A stretch of DNA of 64,000 nt, taken from positions 169,440 to 233,439 of the forward strand of contig OENT01000086.1 in assembly GCA_900239685.1 (NCBI GenBank), given 5' to 3'. This DNA is from Rotaria macrura. Its lineage: Eukaryota > Rotifera > Eurotatoria > Philodinida > Philodinidae. Shown here in pieces: positions 59,601-64,000 of this stretch; position 1 is the first letter of the stretch; the number at the start of each line of letters is the position of its first letter. The notes under the pieces are model-generated. The model did no database searches, was not told where the DNA came from, and was given only the letters and a program-made list of their open reading frames with translations. Both the position numbers and the translations under genes were made by a program.

Positions 59601-62510
59601 GAGAAATATTCTTTTCGAAAAAGAATATCTCTTGAACATCATGAGCAATAGCCGACGTATCATTAGTAAGTGTTGACGCTAAATCAGTCATAAATTGACG
59701 ATATGCTGCAGTAATATCGGTTTCATTATCGTAATATTCTGTTTCTTGTAAGCCGAGAGTACCTTGTCCAAGCTGAAATATTCATTGTTGTTTTGTACGA
59801 AAGAACAACACTTAGAATCTATTATTTCTTACTTCAATATCATAGACCGATGAATTTTCTTGATTAGTTGCTGTAACTACACTAAAAATCATTCCGTCGT
59901 CATATTTACGTAGTTTAATTAAAATATCAGATAGATTAAAGTTCGAATCATTCCATTTGGAACCTTGTAGAATAGGCCATCCACCAAATTCATTATTCAC
60001 AATAGCAAGAACAGGTCCAACGCCATCGGTTTCAATACTGGCTTCATCTATACATGAATCATACAAGTTACGACTATTTACAATAGCTTTTGGTTCATCG
60101 GTTCCATTCGATGGTTTCGACGATAATAAATCTGAATTAAACAGCATTAAGAAATGAATACGAGATATTTTCACCTCTACCTATTATATTTAAGTCTAAG
60201 CCGGTGTCTAGAAGGTTGAAGATATTTTGAACACCGCCTAAAAATAAAGAAGAAATCCATGAGGTTATCTCCTTACTCGTAGTAACGAATCGAACTTTAA
60301 AACGAAGACTGAAGTTTTGGTTCATTCTCTTAATTGTGAACTGTTTGATCTCACTAAATATAACTAATCTTTTAAACTATAGCAGTTACTGAATGGCTTA
60401 CTGCTTGGCGGCACCATATGAAGTAATGCTGTGTGAAGGGAGTTTAGATCATACTGCTGTGATAGTGTTATGCTTAGAGATCACATTTCAATTTTGCTTA
60501 AATTTTACTGTAAAGAATTTTTCGAAAATAAAGAATTTGTATAAAGTTTGATGAAAAGTGAACGAAAGTAGGGAAACTTTGATCTCTAAACAATTTCTCT
60601 AAAAACTTATCTTTCATAGACCATCTAGTCAACGCCATCGTATCAAACTTGACCGATAAATTTAGTAGAGAATTTTGAGAGCCTGATCACATATTCGAAT
60701 CTTCGACCTTTGATTCACTTTCGTCTAATTATCAATACATATATAATTACATTATTGTCTTAAAAATCCCGTTTCCTCCAGACTGAAATCTTTACTTAAC
60801 TAAAGCATCTTGAATTTTAAAGTGTAAAGTTAAAGTTTCAGCCCTGGTTCTAATTAGTGTATGGTATCAATGCATCGTATTGTTTGAGAATGAACTTTTC
60901 AAATATTGTACAGCAAGAAAATCGTTCTGCATCAGTTCTTCAAAATATCACTCAAGAGTGACACAAATAAAATCGAGTTTCCTGATTTCTTTGATTTTTT
61001 TGAGTAAAATCAATTGATTTTAATCAGAAAAATCAACAAAAAAATCAGAAAAATCGAAAAAATTCGGAAAATCAGAAAAATCACAGAAATCAAGAAAATC
61101 GGATTTAAACTGTCCGTCTCTAGATTGATATTTCGAACAACAAGGATACCAAATTTAATCATTTCCTTCGAGTCACTGATTTTTTTGTTTTAAAATTGAT
61201 TTAAAATCGAAAAAAATCAACTGTTTCCCTGTTGCAGAAAGCTTTCTGATAATTTTCTCCGATTTAAGGATTAACCCCCTACCTCTGCTATAACCCTTTG
61301 GCACCGCACCTGGCTAAAATGTACCCAGACGAGTAACAACACTCGGTAGCCCTATCATAATAATGCTTGTTACAGTCAGTGCAACCAATAAAAAATTGTT
61401 CTATGATTTTTAGGTGTTTTATTTCCTCATGTTCTCAATTGCCTATAAGCTTCTGCGTATTCAATTTACTGGTTGAAATGAGTAGTTGTGAGAATTTATC
61501 TGTTAGAAAGTGTTTCTACGACTGTTTGAATGATGATCGACAGAAAAAACACAACGATTGGGATCATATTTCGCATTCGATTAGAAATTTTACAAAGAAG
61601 ATTTTAATCAATAGAATAAATAGTAGTTAACAAAATTTGATTTGATGACATTCTCCGTGACACTTCATTTGAATTTATCGAATGTTTTTGTTACGACTGT
61701 ATAGAGCTTGATATTTTCAATCAAAAAGAAAAGGAGAAAACGTTACTTGAATCGTCTTTAAATAAAATGTGCATCAATGAAAAATAGTTCTGAAGAATTG
61801 ACACATCACACACGACTGCACCAAATAAAGTTTGTTCTTGGTATAGATGGCAGTATAGTTGCTTTACTTATCTTGGTCTCGTGCAAAAATTCATGAGAAA
61901 TTTAATTAGAAGTGCTCGAATCTCAAGATCTTATCTAAAAATCGTCTAAACGACGAAATTTCCTCTTTCAATTACTTTTGACTTAGATGTTTTGTTTCTA
62001 AATTAAAATCAGCCGATATGTATTAACTTACTATCTTCCGGAATGCGAGCCGTTTTTAGCCATGATCCGCATGCGAAATGATAGAAATCTTCGCAAGGAT
62101 CAACTGTTTCATCGATTGAATCCAATAAATAATCGGCTAAGAGAATTTACTTGAAAGAAATCGTTTTCGACAAGTCTAAAAATCTACCTGCTTTAATACA
62201 GTAGGGTGTTAGACATAAATTTTCATCATCTAAATAATTAAATTTGTACATTGAAAAGAGAAACAACAATTATGAAAATCAATACTGTCTGATTTATTTT
62301 TGCTTTTTTCAAGTGCAAATAATACTGCCATGACGATGGTCGTAGCAAGAAGAAGCGTAATGAAAACCATCAACCATCGATTGTAACTTCGTGATTGAGA
62401 TTGTGTTAATAGCAAAGGATCACTTAAAGTCGCAGAAGAATAAGATGACACATGTTATTGTATGTTGCCACATGGAAAAGAATGACTTACTTTATGGTTT
62501 CGTGCGGCAT
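56699..62510 (-). CDS. neprilysin-like M13 zinc metallopeptidase (type II membrane protein)
   Basis: Ectoenzyme of the neprilysin/endothelin-converting-enzyme family that cleaves small extracellular peptides; 740 aa, the normal length. The 18 exons are 62491–62510, 62286–62422, 62188–62229, 62032–62136, 60181–60237, 59833–60131, 59599–59772, 59450–59539, 58932–59387, 58771–58854, 58545–58707, 58428–58479, 58345–58361, 57524–57541, 57234–57397, 57110–57175, 56870–57048, 56699–56798; all are GT–AG and in frame. A short cytoplasmic tail and one membrane anchor (~residues 25–45) come first. The Cys-rich start of the ectodomain follows: [13 protein letters not shown] and [15 protein letters not shown]. 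Then come GGWPIL, the NAFY motif, and NYGGIGMVIG leading into HEITHGFDD (zinc His573 and His577, catalytic Glu574). ENIADNGG supplies the third zinc ligand (Glu635). The C-terminus ends CAVW. All catalytic residues are intact. Two consecutive microexons of 17 and 18 nt precede the zinc motif. Intron 4 (1.8 kb) holds a foldback repeat. Confidence 0.93.
60953..61122. repeat. foldback AAATC-rich element in neprilysin intron 4
   Basis: The left arm (AAATCGAGTTTCCTGATTTC...) and the right arm (complement of AAATCCGATTTTCTTGATTTC) are imperfect inverted repeats rich in GATTTTTCTGATTTT words. Possible hAT-like outer ends exist, but no target duplication was found. Confidence 0.5.
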
Positions 62511-63938
62511 ATTGTTGATTCGATCGTATCTACAACAGTGATTCAATTTAACTAATTGATTCTCAGTTTCTCAAAACAGAAACACATAAAATTTGACTAA
62601 ACAAGAAAGCAAACGCAGATATAAAAATAGCCGTATAACTTTTCATATAATGATAAGAAGAATGGAAAGATAAAATTTTCATAAGCATCATGATCATAGT
62701 GCAAATTCTACTAGTGATAAGATATCGTTTTATTCATCATTCTGCTGCTGTGCGCTTTGCTCGTGTGATTATTTTATATTACCTTGATATTATTGTAGCA
62801 ATGATAAAAGTAAACTAGTGTTGAAGTTTATTTTTCATGGTTACACAGTAGATCTGTAAAACAACTGCACATACACAGTGCAAGAAACCTTATTCATTGG
62901 TTAGCTTTTGATTATCGTTGCATTGGAGTTTAGTCAGTGATTAATTTCTTTGGATATTTAGGCATCTCTCTTGAATAAATTTGTCATAGCATTAGCAAAC
63001 ATGAAGTCGATCGTCATTCTTATTTGTAAATGCAACAAATTTCAATCGGAAAAATATCAGGATTAGATCGCTAAAAACCTTATAGTTAGATCTATGAAAT
63101 TTCATTAGACAAAGTCAAAAGCATTTCGATAAGAAGATGATTTCAGTGGTGATTTATTATTCAATTGAACTAATTTTAAATTGAGCAACAATCTTTCATT
63201 GGCGTTTTTTCCGGTTTCTAGGTCAATCACAGATATCCATGAATTCTTCAAATCTTTCGTTTTTCGATAACGACATTAGAAACATTTGTCCGGTTAATAT
63301 CATCGATGTACGAAATCAGTTCTCGACATAGACTCTGCTATCCAAACATAAGAATCTCATTTTTTTTAAAATTTTATTTTCATTCTGCTTCAAAACCATT
63401 GGCTATAGTCAGCCTTGAAACTTGCACTACGTTACTATGATAAAGTTCGAGCCTAGAACGTTGAATCGCGTAAAACATTAATAGAAACTTTAATTAAATG
63501 TGGCTCCTTTTGAACATTAGAGAGAAATTAGTTCAAGGTTTTGAGTTGAATCTTTTGGCAGTACAATAGAGACTATGCAGAGTGATAATCATGTTGAAAT
63601 CATAAACATTTGTGACTACTCGTCAGACGTTGGAACCAATGAGAAAACAAAGATCCGATTTGACTCGGATCTTTAATCATACGAAATGAAAGGATTTCAT
63701 AGAAAAAAGATGGTCGGTTCTTTTTCTTGAAATGCTTATGACGAGAAAGTATATCACTTGTTATGATGAAGAGCGTTTCTTTCAATAGTGAATGACAGTG
63801 AAACAATGTAACAATAAAACAGGCACATTTTACAGAATCAATGTTTGTCATGCACACTTTTTATTGATTTGATCATCATCAATTTACCTTCTTCTTTCCA
63901 ATAGTTTGTAGAAACATTGTTAATGGGGATGTGCGAAT
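62511..63938. other. 5' flank of the neprilysin-like gene, no gene seen
   Basis: AT-rich with short uninformative frames on both strands. Confidence 0.45.
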
Positions 63939-64000
63939 CAGAGCTGCCAACAGGCCAGGCCGGCCTGCAGGCGCCTGGTCGCCTGCCAGGCTGGACTGCA
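63939..64000. mobile_element. left end of a GC-rich element, cut by the window edge
   Basis: An abrupt shift from AT-rich sequence to CAGAGCTGCCAACAGGCC followed by interleaved GGCC/CAGG/CCTG palindromic words. CAGAG fits an hAT terminus, and the change of composition resembles the other MITEs in this window. The right end lies outside the window. Confidence 0.45.

Overview
This is nuclear DNA of a small AT-rich animal genome, most likely a bdelloid rotifer (Adineta/Rotaria-like). That reading rests on an ART–TPR fusion gene of a type much expanded in bdelloids, GT–AG introns mostly of 50–70 bp, short intergenic spaces and many short non-autonomous DNA transposons. The species call is inference. 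There is no sign of prokaryotic gene organisation and no RNA gene or CRISPR array was seen.

Layout, left to right. An ADP-ribosyltransferase/TPR gene (+) is split by one 201-bp intron. A secreted EF-hand/purple acid phosphatase (-) and a USP-type deubiquitinase-like protein with four ubiquitin-like modules (-) are long single-ORF genes, with a three-exon LYRM1 homologue (+) between them. Next come two small palindromic elements, a three-exon PLAC8/cornifelin-like gene (+), an unrecognised secreted Cys-rich protein (-), a 1.2-kb hAT-type element, a secreted von Willebrand A protein (+) and a second PLAC8-like gene (-) with a stop codon in exon 1. The right half holds two large genes on the minus strand, rebuilt here by splicing. 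One is a 21-exon TRPM-type cation channel (1292 codons, 41459–55165). The other is an 18-exon neprilysin-type M13 metallopeptidase (740 codons, 56699–62510). For both, every junction is GT–AG and the frame stays open through all exons.

The non-coding space is rich in short transposons. Four elements (28496, 35855, 39934 and 45663) have terminal inverted repeats starting TAGAG or TAGGG and perfect 8-bp target-site duplications, which is the hAT signature. A further ~560-bp repeat is present twice in inverted orientation, 44 kb apart. Several elements lie in introns of the TRPM and neprilysin genes, and these are the long introns in otherwise short-intron genes.

The genes do not form one pathway. 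They look like an ordinary mix of signalling, secreted-enzyme and housekeeping genes. The points most worth a second look are the USP whose catalytic His is replaced by Arg, the nonsense codon in the second PLAC8 gene, the ambiguous 51-nt segment in the TRPM pore region, and the phosphatase with an EF-hand and no introns. I found no feature that I can defend as an entirely new biological system.
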